The notes under the pieces: generated by a model
Seen by the model: the letters and a program-made list of their open reading frames with translations, nothing else
Told to the model about the DNA's origin: nothing
Database searches by the model: none
Made by a program: the position numbers and the translations under genes
In this document: positions 16,550 through 24,694 of the stretch, one piece after another
Numbering within the stretch: position 1 is the first letter of the stretch
Layout: every line of letters begins with the position of its first letter
NCBI RefSeq assembly: GCF_042683245.1
Contig: NZ_JBHUJB010000080.1
Coordinates: 1-64,000 of the forward strand
Source: Rubritalea tangerina
GTDB lineage: Bacteria; Verrucomicrobiota; Verrucomicrobiia; Verrucomicrobiales; Akkermansiaceae
Direction: 5' to 3'
DNA length: 64,000 nucleotides

Positions 16550-17635
16550 ATGAGCTGGATACAGGAAAATAAATTTGCGGCCGCTTTAGCAGGGGTCACA
16601 CTCGTCGGTTCAGGAGTGCTTATCTCTCTCTCAATGGGGAAAGGTGATGACTTCAAATCAGCAAAGACGCAGTTGAAGAAAGCCTTGAAGCAAGAAGCTG
16701 AGCTTCAAGCTGTGCAGCCCTACCCGAATCAGGCAAATTTGGCAAATAAGACAGATATTGTGGACGACTACTCTCAGGCGTCACGGGATCTTGGTGCTAA
16801 GTTTGCGGCTTATAAGCCTGATGCGAAGGTGGTGGAGGATTTTGCTCCAGATAGGTTTAGTAAGATTGTTAGTGAATTTCGCGAGCGTCTTGACGAGAGC
16901 TTTAAGGGGAATGACGTAGAGTTGCCTGAGCGTTGTGTTTATGGTTTCGAGGCGTATGCGAGCAAGTTTCCACGTCCTGAAGCGACTGGTGAGCTCAACT
17001 ATCAAGTGCAAGCGACAGAATGGCTTTTGGGTGAATTGGCTAAACAAAAGCCTGAAGCATTGTTAAATGTTGTTCGTAAGAAGTTGGAGGTTGAGTCTGC
17101 ACCGGCACGTCCGGCGACGAGAAAGAATAACAGACGTGCTGCAGAGGTGGAAGAAGAGGAAAAGGCACTCATTGAGATGCCTATGGAGCTTACTTTCCGT
17201 TGTACTGAGGCCGAACTTTCTGAATTCTTATCTGTGATTGCTAATACAGAAAAGTACCCTTTTGTGATTCGTGCTGTGCGTGTCCAAAACGAGCGCATGA
17301 CTCCGCCAACTACTGGTGATGCCAGATTCGAGACGCCAGCGGCACCAGCAGCTGATGATAGTTTTGGTTTTGAAAACTTTGTCATTGAAGAGGATGTCGC
17401 CGAAGGTGAAGAGGGGGCGGAAGTGACTGAAGAGGCAGTAGAAGTAGAGGAGCAAGATGTGCCAGAAGTGGCAAATGACAACGATGATACTCGGGTTATC
17501 TTGCCTATTCTTGGAGCAGAGAAAGTGAATGTCTTCCTCAAGTTAGATCTCATCTTATTGACAGGTAAGGGAATGCCTTCCCTCGATGAGATGAAGAAGG
17601 AGGCAAAAATCGAAGAAACTAGCAATGCTGGTTAA
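16550..17635 (+). CDS. Amuc_1100-like protein
   Basis: This 361-residue protein has an N-terminal membrane anchor (MSWIQENKFAAALAGVTLVG), a coiled-coil stretch (residues 35-60) and two alpha/beta domains, as in PilO-like proteins. I recall Amuc_1100 of Akkermansia as starting SNWITDNKPAAMVAGV and containing IRNERMMPPP; here the equivalents are SWIQENKFAAALAGV and VQNERMTPP, and the final strand GAEKVNVFLKLDLIL matches GKEQVFVQVSLNL. Amuc_1100 is the protein reported to act on host TLR2. Compared with my memory of it, this copy has a long acidic insertion near residues 275-320 (GEEGAEVTEEAVEVEEQ). A start at 16463 would overlap pilM by 83 bp; the ATG at 16550, directly before the conserved N-terminus, is preferred. 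Confidence 0.85.
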   Translation: MSWIQENKFAAALAGVTLVGSGVLISLSMGKGDDFKSAKTQLKKALKQEAELQAVQPYPNQANLANKTDIVDDYSQASRDLGAKFAAYKPDAKVVEDFAPDRFSKIVSEFRERLDESFKGNDVELPERCVYGFEAYASKFPRPEATGELNYQVQATEWLLGELAKQKPEALLNVVRKKLEVESAPARPATRKNNRRAAEVEEEEKALIEMPMELTFRCTEAELSEFLSVIANTEKYPFVIRAVRVQNERMTPPTTGDARFETPAAPAADDSFGFENFVIEEDVAEGEEGAEVTEEAVEVEEQDVPEVANDNDDTRVILPILGAEKVNVFLKLDLILLTGKGMPSLDEMKKEAKIEETSNAG

Positions 17636-17652
17636 ACACACAGATTGATACA

Positions 17653-18708
17653 ATGTCTTGGATAAAAGAAAATTATGAGAAGGCTGCACTAGGTGGTGCG
17701 GCAGCGATCTTAGTCGGTGTGGTGGCTACTAGCGTGTTTGGTGGTGGAGATAAGCCGAGTGATAAGCAGTTGAGCTTTGATCGCAATGATGATCCAGGTA
17801 CGGAGAAGTTGGCTGAAATTTCATCAGTGTTAGAAGCGCGAGAAAAAACAGCAATTATTCGTCCTAAGGTGATCGATGGTCGTGAGGTTGATCTTTTCGT
17901 AGGGCAGAAGCTTTATGTAGCAGAGGGTTCAACGACCCCGCTTGATCCTTATGAGAGTAAGAACATTCATGAGGGGATTGCCAATGAGTGGTGGCGCAAG
18001 CATGGGATTGACCCAAGTTTTGCGAATGCACCTGAGCGCGACTTTGATAAGGATGGGTTCACTAACCGCGAGGAGTATGATGCTCAGACGAATCCCGCTG
18101 ATGCCACGAAGTATCCATCACCACTCTCGAAGGTTGTCGGCAACGAGGCATTGGTATTTAAGATGCAAATGCGTTGGAGTTCCTTTGATGCAGACTCTAT
18201 CACTCTCTATTACCGTGATAACAATAGGGAAAAATTTAATGAGCGTGTTCAGCATGGTGCGAAGTTTTTCTCTGCTGACAATGCGAAGATTAAGAACAAG
18301 GGCTTAGAACAACGTTTTGTTCTCGGAGCAGGATCTCAGAAAGTTCAAGACCCGAATGGACGTGAGCAAGATGCTTACACTGTTACTGATACAGACCCGC
18401 TCTATAAGGGAACTGATAGAGAAACATTTACTTTGCTCAGAAAGGGGGCATTTGATGGCGGACATAATGAAGTTCAGGATCGTTCAGTGAAGCTCACACT
18501 GCATGCTTTGGGCAAGGAGGGGGAGCCATTTACTGTGCGCGAATTCGAAAAATTCTCGCTTCCTTATGATCCTAAGGCCGAAGTTAAGCCTTATCGTGTG
18601 GCGAGAATCACGCCAGTCATCGGTCAGAAGGAAGTTTATACTGTCGAGCTTGAAGGTGAGATTGACGGCAAGAAAGAGTCCAAAACCCTTACAGTACGTA
18701 GGAACTGA
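17653..18708 (+). CDS. Amuc_1099-like protein
   Basis: This 351-residue protein has the same N-terminal pattern as the preceding gene (MSWIKENYEKAALGGAAAIL), with one membrane segment near residues 10-30 and a periplasmic body. Near residues 130-150 is DFDKDGFTNREEYDAQTNP, a calcium-binding-like loop (D-x-D-x-D-G-F-x-N-x-x-E, as in dockerin or EF-hand repeats). The rest is beta-rich with several YRD/YTV strands. By order it corresponds to Amuc_1099, a probable PilP-like or anchoring subunit. It starts 17 bp after the previous stop. Export through the anchor and the shared N-terminus suggest that the two proteins sit side by side in the inner membrane. Confidence 0.75.
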   Translation: MSWIKENYEKAALGGAAAILVGVVATSVFGGGDKPSDKQLSFDRNDDPGTEKLAEISSVLEAREKTAIIRPKVIDGREVDLFVGQKLYVAEGSTTPLDPYESKNIHEGIANEWWRKHGIDPSFANAPERDFDKDGFTNREEYDAQTNPADATKYPSPLSKVVGNEALVFKMQMRWSSFDADSITLYYRDNNREKFNERVQHGAKFFSADNAKIKNKGLEQRFVLGAGSQKVQDPNGREQDAYTVTDTDPLYKGTDRETFTLLRKGAFDGGHNEVQDRSVKLTLHALGKEGEPFTVREFEKFSLPYDPKAEVKPYRVARITPVIGQKEVYTVELEGEIDGKKESKTLTVRRN

Positions 18709-18836
18709 TAGTGTTCACTGTTAGTCCCTGAAAAATCATTTAAGCAAAAATTACAAAAAAGATTCTCAAAATTTGCAGAATTCTGAAAAAAGTGCTTCAC
18801 AAGCCCCCTAAAATTAGAAGAACCTACCCACCAATC

Positions 18837-21410
18837 ATGGAAAAAATACCTACGCATCGTTCCAGTCGCACCGCAGCCATGCTGATGGCGGCGGCTGCTG
18901 TTATGCCGCTAGCATCCCATGTCGCACAGGCGCAATCATTAGTCCAACAGGAGATTGCTCGACGTGCTGCACAGGTGCAAGAAGCGGATGCCGCATTACT
19001 TGAAGGCCGAAAGCAATATGCTGAAGGAAAGTACGAAGAAGCTGTAGCGGAGTATCGCAAAGCGCTAAATCTTCTTCCTACTGGACCTGCAGTAGCTGAT
19101 CGTCGTCATGCTTATACTGGTCATCTTGTGGATGGCTCTATCGCACTCAGCACCGCTTACCGTCGTGTAGGACGTTACGCTGAAGCGCGTCAGATCCTAT
19201 CAGATGTTTTGGCTAAAGACCCGCTTAACAAGGCAGCCAAGCAACAGTTAGAGTACCTTGACGACCCAATTCGTACGAATCCAGTTCTCACATACGAGCA
19301 CACGCAAGATGCAGAAAAAGTAAGAAAGCATCTCTATCGTGCAGAAGGTTATCACAACCTTGGTAAGTATGATGAAGCGGAAGAAGAGTACAAAGAAATT
19401 TTACGTGTAGACCGCTATAACAAGGCGGCTCGCCGCGGCATGGAGAGACTTAATAACATCAAGTCCGATTACTACCGTGCTGCATACGACCAGACACGTG
19501 CTGAGTTGTTGATGGAAGTTGACAAGGCGTGGGAGATTGCGGTTGCACCGCGTGTCCAGTGGAATGATGGTCCAACTGGCAACGAGAATATTGAGGTAAC
19601 AGGTGCATTGTACATCCGTCGTAAGTTGCAGAACATCACACTGCCCGTAGTGGATTTCTCCGATGTGACTGTTGATCAGGCAATTGACATTTTACGTCAG
19701 CGTGCACGTGAACTCGATACACTTGAGTTAGACCCACAGAAGAAGGGTGTTAACTTTGTTGTGCGCACACCGACCGTTGTTGGTGCTGCGGCTGATGACG
19801 ATGGAGCCTCTGAATTTGGTGGTGGAGCCAAGCCGGGATCCAAGACCATTTCTTCACTCCAGTTACGCAATGTTCCTTTGGAAGTTGCAGTGCAGCAGAT
19901 TTGTGATGTGACTGGACTTCGTTACAAAGTAGAAGACTATGCAGTGGTGCTTCTTCCTGCAACGGACTTTGACGACGCAGAGCTTTACACTCGCACATTC
20001 AACGTTCCACCTGATTTCATTACATTGATCAGTGGAAGCGGTGGCGGTGGTGGTGCAGCGAGTGATGACCCATTTGCCGACGAACCAGAAGGTGGCAGTG
20101 CATTAGGTCCAACACCTCCAGTAAAAGAATTGCTTGAGAATTCAGGTGTAGCGTTCCCTGATGGAGCTACAGCAAGTTTCTCACGTGCTCGTTCAGTGCT
20201 TACTGTTCGTAACACTGCTAACAACTTAGACATTGTTGAAAAGCTTGTTAACGACATCAAGGACCAGAAGCCAAAGCAGATTCGCATGTCCACAAAGTTT
20301 GTGGAGATCAACCAAGAGAATACGGACGAGCTCAGCTTCGACTGGATTCTTACGCCTACTCCATTGAACGGCGCAAGCAGCGTGTTCCTTGGCGGTGGTA
20401 CTAATGGTAACGGATCTCCACGTACAGGGGGTGATTTCCGCAGCCCAGTCAACGGCTTCGCTATCCCAGGTATTCCATCTGACCCGACTCAGGGTGTGAC
20501 TAACATCATGACTGGAGCTAACCGTTCCGGTGACTATGCGATCACTCGTGATAGTATTGATGCATTCATCAACAACCCTAACCGTGGTATTCAGAACAAC
20601 AGTGTTGCACCTGGTATTTTATCTTTCACAGGTCTCTTCACTGATGGTCAGGTACAGATGATCATGCGTGGTCTCTCACAGAAGAAGGGTGCTGATGTAA
20701 TGACAGCTCCGAGCATTGTTGCTCGTTCTGGTGAAAAGGCGACGATCGAGATTATTCGTGAGTTTATTTACCCAACTGAATACGAACCACCAGAACTTCC
20801 AAACAACGTAGGAACTACTGCGCTTGGTAACGGTGCTAACGGTGGTCTTACAGGTGGCGCAGTATTCCCGGTGACTCCAGCGACTCCGACAGCGTTCGAG
20901 ACTCGTAACACAGGTGTGACTCTCGAAGTAGAGCCGACACTTGGTGAAGATGGTTATACTATCGATCTGCGTTTCGCACCTGAGATTGTGGACTTTGAAG
21001 GTTTCATCAACTACGGTTCACCGATTCAGACCACAGCGTCTGATGCGCTTGGTAACCCAGTGATCATTACAATTACTGAGAACCGCATCGAGATGCCAGT
21101 ATTCTCCACACGTCGTGTGAATACCGGTCTCACCATCTATGACGGTCACACAGTGGCAGTTGGTGGATTGATGCGTGAAGACGTGCAGAACGTAGAAGAC
21201 AAAGTGCCTATACTTGGTGATCTTCCACTTGTTGGACGTCTCTTCCAATCTAAGGCGGAGAACCACATCAAGAGCAACTTGATCATCTTCGTTTCTGTGA
21301 ACATCATCGATGCAACAGGTAAGTCCGTGCGTAACCCAATGGGTGAGCTGGAGTCAGCTGACGCAGTAGGTGGTGCAGTAGGTGGCGGTGACCTTCTCCC
21401 ACCACTCTAA
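18837..21410 (+). CDS. type II/IV secretin (Amuc_1098-like)
   Basis: This 857-residue protein forms the outer-membrane channel of the pilus-like system. After a signal peptide (MLMAAAAVMPLASHVAQAQ) come TPR-like helices (EGKYEEAVAEYRKALNLLP, GRYAEARQILSDVLAKDP, GKYDEAEEEYKEILRVD) at about residues 50-200. N-domains follow with VDQAIDILRQRARELD and the STN-like region LEVAVQQICDVTGLRYKVEDY. The C-terminal secretin domain has GVTLEVEPTLGEDG, the hallmark VAVGGLMREDVQNVEDKVPILGDLPLVGRLF, and LIIFVSVNII. The TPR extension at the N-terminus is typical of the verrucomicrobial/planctomycete form. The ATG at 18837 is chosen because it directly precedes the signal peptide; an upstream ATG at 18792 is unlikely. 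Confidence 0.9.
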   Translation: MEKIPTHRSSRTAAMLMAAAAVMPLASHVAQAQSLVQQEIARRAAQVQEADAALLEGRKQYAEGKYEEAVAEYRKALNLLPTGPAVADRRHAYTGHLVDGSIALSTAYRRVGRYAEARQILSDVLAKDPLNKAAKQQLEYLDDPIRTNPVLTYEHTQDAEKVRKHLYRAEGYHNLGKYDEAEEEYKEILRVDRYNKAARRGMERLNNIKSDYYRAAYDQTRAELLMEVDKAWEIAVAPRVQWNDGPTGNENIEVTGALYIRRKLQNITLPVVDFSDVTVDQAIDILRQRARELDTLELDPQKKGVNFVVRTPTVVGAAADDDGASEFGGGAKPGSKTISSLQLRNVPLEVAVQQICDVTGLRYKVEDYAVVLLPATDFDDAELYTRTFNVPPDFITLISGSGGGGGAASDDPFADEPEGGSALGPTPPVKELLENSGVAFPDGATASFSRARSVLTVRNTANNLDIVEKLVNDIKDQKPKQIRMSTKFVEINQENTDELSFDWILTPTPLNGASSVFLGGGTNGNGSPRTGGDFRSPVNGFAIPGIPSDPTQGVTNIMTGANRSGDYAITRDSIDAFINNPNRGIQNNSVAPGILSFTGLFTDGQVQMIMRGLSQKKGADVMTAPSIVARSGEKATIEIIREFIYPTEYEPPELPNNVGTTALGNGANGGLTGGAVFPVTPATPTAFETRNTGVTLEVEPTLGEDGYTIDLRFAPEIVDFEGFINYGSPIQTTASDALGNPVIITITENRIEMPVFSTRRVNTGLTIYDGHTVAVGGLMREDVQNVEDKVPILGDLPLVGRLFQSKAENHIKSNLIIFVSVNIIDATGKSVRNPMGELESADAVGGAVGGGDLLPPL

Positions 21411-21438
21411 GGTTCACAAATTCCATTGATTGATTTAC

Positions 21439-21476
21439 AAGCGGGGTAGCACGATGCGGCTACCCCGCTTTCATTT
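21439..21476 (+). terminator. intrinsic terminator of the pilus-like locus
   Basis: AAGCGGGGTAGC (21439-21450) pairs perfectly with GCTACCCCGCTT (21459-21470) around an 8-nt loop and is followed by TCATTTTT. It lies 29 bp after the secretin stop and just before coaE. Confidence 0.8.
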
Positions 21477-21485
21477 TTATCTAGC

Positions 21486-22085
21486 ATGCGAGTATTTGGA
21501 CTAACGGGAGGTATTGCGACTGGGAAGTCGACGGCTGTGAAATATTTCAAGCAATTGGATCCAGAGGTGGTTGTGTTTGATGCAGATGCTTGTGTGAAGG
21601 AATTGTATGAGAGGCGGGAGGTGATAGAGGCTATTTCTGCGTTGGCAGGTGGGGAATGCGTAGGTGGGGACGGTCGGTTAGATCGTGATGTTCTTAGGGG
21701 GCGATTGTTTGCAGAGTCTGGTTTACGTGAGCAGATTCAGTCGATTGTGCACCCATTGGTGAGAAAAGAATGTCTTGCTAGTTTGGAGAGATCCGCTATG
21801 AGTGTGGGGACGTCATCGTTTATTGCGGACGTGCCCCTTTTGTTTGAAGGTGGCTTTGACTTCGGTCAGGATGCAAATCTGGTGGTTGCTGTGCGGCGCG
21901 AGACGCAGGTGCAGCGGCTGATAATGCGGAACGGATTCGATGATGTGACTGTTCAGGCCATTCTTGAGGCACAACTTCCCATTTCTGAGAAGCAGAAGTG
22001 TGCCGATGTTGTGTTTTGGAACGAAGGTTCCGAGGTGGTGTTACGGTCTCAGATCCAAAGATTTATAGAAAATAAGTACCGATGA
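21486..22085 (+). CDS. coaE: dephospho-CoA kinase
   Basis: CoaE adds the 3'-phosphate in the last step of coenzyme A synthesis. The 199-residue protein has the P-loop GLTGGIATGKST at residues 5-16, VFDADACVKELY (base and CoA contact) near 30-41, RDVLRGRLF, and FIADVPLLFEGG near 110, which is the family signature for the second half. It is translationally coupled to rho by a 4-bp overlap (22082-22085). A pilus-locus terminator lies immediately upstream, so its promoter must overlap that hairpin or expression depends on read-through. Confidence 0.93.
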   Translation: MRVFGLTGGIATGKSTAVKYFKQLDPEVVVFDADACVKELYERREVIEAISALAGGECVGGDGRLDRDVLRGRLFAESGLREQIQSIVHPLVRKECLASLERSAMSVGTSSFIADVPLLFEGGFDFGQDANLVVAVRRETQVQRLIMRNGFDDVTVQAILEAQLPISEKQKCADVVFWNEGSEVVLRSQIQRFIENKYR

Positions 22086-23458
22086 GTGAAGAAAACGAAA
22101 CTCCAGACGCTGAGCAAGAAGAGCTTAAGTTAGACAATGAGGCCACAGTAGAAGAAGTGGCAGAGGCTGCAGCTGAGCCAGCAAAGGAGCCAGTGATTGA
22201 GGTGCCAGAGTTTGTTTCAGTCAATGCATTCCGAGACAAGCCCTTGGCGGACTTGCATGAGATTGTTGAGTCTTTACCGATACGGTCACAAGCGACGGCG
22301 ACAAAATCACAGTTGGTTTTTGATATTTTAAGTTTTTACGCAAAGCACGGCACGGTTTTGGAAGGCGAAGGCTACATGGAGCAGGCGAAGGACAACTATG
22401 CGATGCTACGTGACCCGAAGCGTTCATTTAAGACGTCACCAGACGATCTGTACATAGGTGGTGAGTTAATCCGCAATCACGGATTACTTGTCGGGCAAAA
22501 GGTGAAAGTCAGGATGCGTGCACCGCGTGGGCGTGATAAGTACTTGTCTGCGATGGAGGTTCTGGAGGTCGAAGGTTTGCCATTGTCTGAGTACACGAAG
22601 CCGAAAGATTTCGATAAATTGACTCCTATGTTCCCGAATGAGCGTATCATTCTTGAGAATGGGAAAGAGGGGGGGCTAGGTGTGCGTCTCGTCGATTTGA
22701 TTGCGCCGCTGGGCAAGGGGCAAAGGGGCTTAATTGTGGCCCCACCGCGTGGAGGAAAGACCATTTTGTTGAAGCAGATTGCAAAGTCGATTCGCGCAAA
22801 TCATCCAGAAGTCGAGTTGATTGTTTTGTTACTTGATGAACGTCCTGAGGAAGTCACAGATTTTGAAGAAAGTGTGGATGCACATATTTTCAGCTCCACC
22901 TTTGATGAGCCAGCACGTCGTCACGCACAGGTTTCTGATTTGGTATTAGAGCGTGCAAAGCGACTCGTGGAGTTAGGTAAGGATGTGGTGTTACTGTTGG
23001 ATTCTCTGACGCGCTTAGCTCGGGGTCACAACAATGCGCAAAGCAACGGACCTATTGGAAGTGGCGGAGTGAATCCTGCAGCATTGCAGAAATCTCGTAA
23101 GTTTTTTGGAGCTGCGCGCAACGTCCAAGAGGGGGGATCGCTTACGATTTTAGCGACAGCTTTGATCGAAACGGAAAGCCGCATGGATGAGGTGATTTTT
23201 GAAGAATTTAAGGGTACGGGAAATATGGAAATCCGACTTGATCAGGATTTAGCGGAACGTCGTATCTTCCCTGCCATTCATATTCCGCAGAGTGGAACGC
23301 GGAATGATGACCGACTGTATCATCCAGATGAGATGCGTGCGGTGCTAGAGATTCGCCGTGTGGTGGCTGCTTTACCTGTGGGTGACTCTATAACGACTTT
23401 GCTAAAGGCACTGGAGAAGACGCAGAATAACACTGAGTTGTTGTTGAAGGGGCTCTAA
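22082..23458 (+). CDS. rho: transcription termination factor Rho
   Basis: Rho is the hexameric RNA helicase that ends transcription. The 458-residue protein has an acidic N-terminal extension of about 45 residues (rich in Glu and Ala) that E. coli Rho lacks. The RNA-binding OSB domain follows (DDLYIGGELIRNHGLLVGQKV), then the ATPase core with Walker A IVAPPRGGKTILLKQIA near residues 219-235, LLLDERPEEVTDFEE (catalytic Glu), VVLLLDSLTRLARGHN (Walker B and Q-loop), and LERRIFPAI-like RIFPAIHIPQSGTR near the end. It overlaps coaE by 4 bp. Confidence 0.96.
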   Translation: MSEENETPDAEQEELKLDNEATVEEVAEAAAEPAKEPVIEVPEFVSVNAFRDKPLADLHEIVESLPIRSQATATKSQLVFDILSFYAKHGTVLEGEGYMEQAKDNYAMLRDPKRSFKTSPDDLYIGGELIRNHGLLVGQKVKVRMRAPRGRDKYLSAMEVLEVEGLPLSEYTKPKDFDKLTPMFPNERIILENGKEGGLGVRLVDLIAPLGKGQRGLIVAPPRGGKTILLKQIAKSIRANHPEVELIVLLLDERPEEVTDFEESVDAHIFSSTFDEPARRHAQVSDLVLERAKRLVELGKDVVLLLDSLTRLARGHNNAQSNGPIGSGGVNPAALQKSRKFFGAARNVQEGGSLTILATALIETESRMDEVIFEEFKGTGNMEIRLDQDLAERRIFPAIHIPQSGTRNDDRLYHPDEMRAVLEIRRVVAALPVGDSITTLLKALEKTQNNTELLLKGL

Positions 23459-23502
23459 TCTGCTAGATTGAGTCTCACCCCCTTAAAATCAAAGAAGCAC
23501 AA

Positions 23503-24552
23503 ATGATTCAAACAACTCAAGAACTAGCCGAATTTTTGGATGGCAGTAATGGGGAATTTCACGCCTTGGATACTGAGGCGGACAGTTTGCATTGCTATCA
23601 CGAGAAGCTTTGTCTGATTCAATACAGTGATGGAGAGCGGCACACTCTAATCGATCCATTAGCGATAGAGGATTTGGAGCCTTTGAAGCAATTGATTCGT
23701 AGTTCTGAGATATGGATGCATGGTGCGGATTACGACATCATGTTGATGCGGCGTGATTTGGATGCTGTACCGCCGGTGGTGTGGGATACGCAGATTGCTG
23801 CGAGATTGTTAGGGGTGCGTAAGTTTGGTTACGCGAATTTGGTTGAGCATTTTTTGGGGGTTGAATTATCGAAGGGTTCGCAGAAGGCTGACTGGTCGAA
23901 GCGACCATTGACGGAGAAGATGATGGAGTACGCAATCAATGATGTATTTTATCTCAAGCCGATGGTGGAGCTTTTATTGAAGCAACTTCGGGAGAAGGGG
24001 CGTTACGAATGGTTTGTAGAAAGCTGTGAGCAGGCACGTGCTAAGGTATTGGATCGGCCACAGAGTAAGGAAGATCCTTGGAGGATTCAGGGGGCAGGCA
24101 AGCTTAACCCGAAAGGTTTACTATTTCTACGTGCACTTTGGTATTGGCGTGATGCTGAGGCGAGTGATTGGGACAAGCCACCATTCATGGTATGTGGGAA
24201 CAAGCAATTACTTGGGTGGGTCAATGACATTTGCAATGGGCGCGATATTGAGCTGCCGAAGCATTTTAGAAGTTCTCGTAGGAAGAACTTTTATGCGGCT
24301 GTTGAGAAGGCGAAGCAGGTTCCTGAGAACCTCTGGCCGAAAAGGCAGCGTGCGGCGAAACGCCGGATCAAGGATGAGGTATTTGAAAATCGTTGTGCTG
24401 AGTTAGCAGCGAAGCGTGATCAGGTGGCTACAGACCTTGATATTGATAGTGCTTTAATCATTTCAAAGGCAGCCATTGAATCGATCGCGGCCAAGGAAGT
24501 CGAGCCCGCTGAAATATTGATGGCTTGGCAGTGCCAATTGCTTGATCTTTAG
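23503..24552 (+). CDS. rnd: ribonuclease D
   Basis: RNase D is a 3'-5' exonuclease that trims tRNA precursors. The 349-residue protein has the DEDDy motifs: LDTEADSLHCY (Exo I, Asp and Glu), WMHGADYDIMLMRRD (Exo II, Asp) and MMEYAINDVFYLKPM (Exo III, Tyr and Asp). VVWDTQIAARLLG lies between. The region from about residue 205 (NPKGLLFLRALWYWRDAEAS) is the HRDC domain. It follows rho by 44 bp and precedes gyrB by 142 bp. There is no Shine-Dalgarno sequence before the ATG. Confidence 0.92.
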   Translation: MIQTTQELAEFLDGSNGEFHALDTEADSLHCYHEKLCLIQYSDGERHTLIDPLAIEDLEPLKQLIRSSEIWMHGADYDIMLMRRDLDAVPPVVWDTQIAARLLGVRKFGYANLVEHFLGVELSKGSQKADWSKRPLTEKMMEYAINDVFYLKPMVELLLKQLREKGRYEWFVESCEQARAKVLDRPQSKEDPWRIQGAGKLNPKGLLFLRALWYWRDAEASDWDKPPFMVCGNKQLLGWVNDICNGRDIELPKHFRSSRRKNFYAAVEKAKQVPENLWPKRQRAAKRRIKDEVFENRCAELAAKRDQVATDLDIDSALIISKAAIESIAAKEVEPAEILMAWQCQLLDL

Positions 24553-24694
24553 TCCTGAGTGCAGGCTGAAGGTCGGGTGCATTGAGTGGATTTTTTTGGG
24601 CATTTTTTTAGCGAAATTGGGAGCTAAAAAAAGTGTCAGAATTGGGCGCTTCTTCCTTGTGTTGTGAGGTGGAAATTATACCTTCTTCACACTC

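Noticed and set aside
24603..24632. Hairpin with T-run and A-run before gyrB as a terminator of rnd
   Set aside because: The T-run is in the 5' arm and the A-run in the 3' arm on both strands, so no U-tract follows a GC stem; the stem is mostly A-T.
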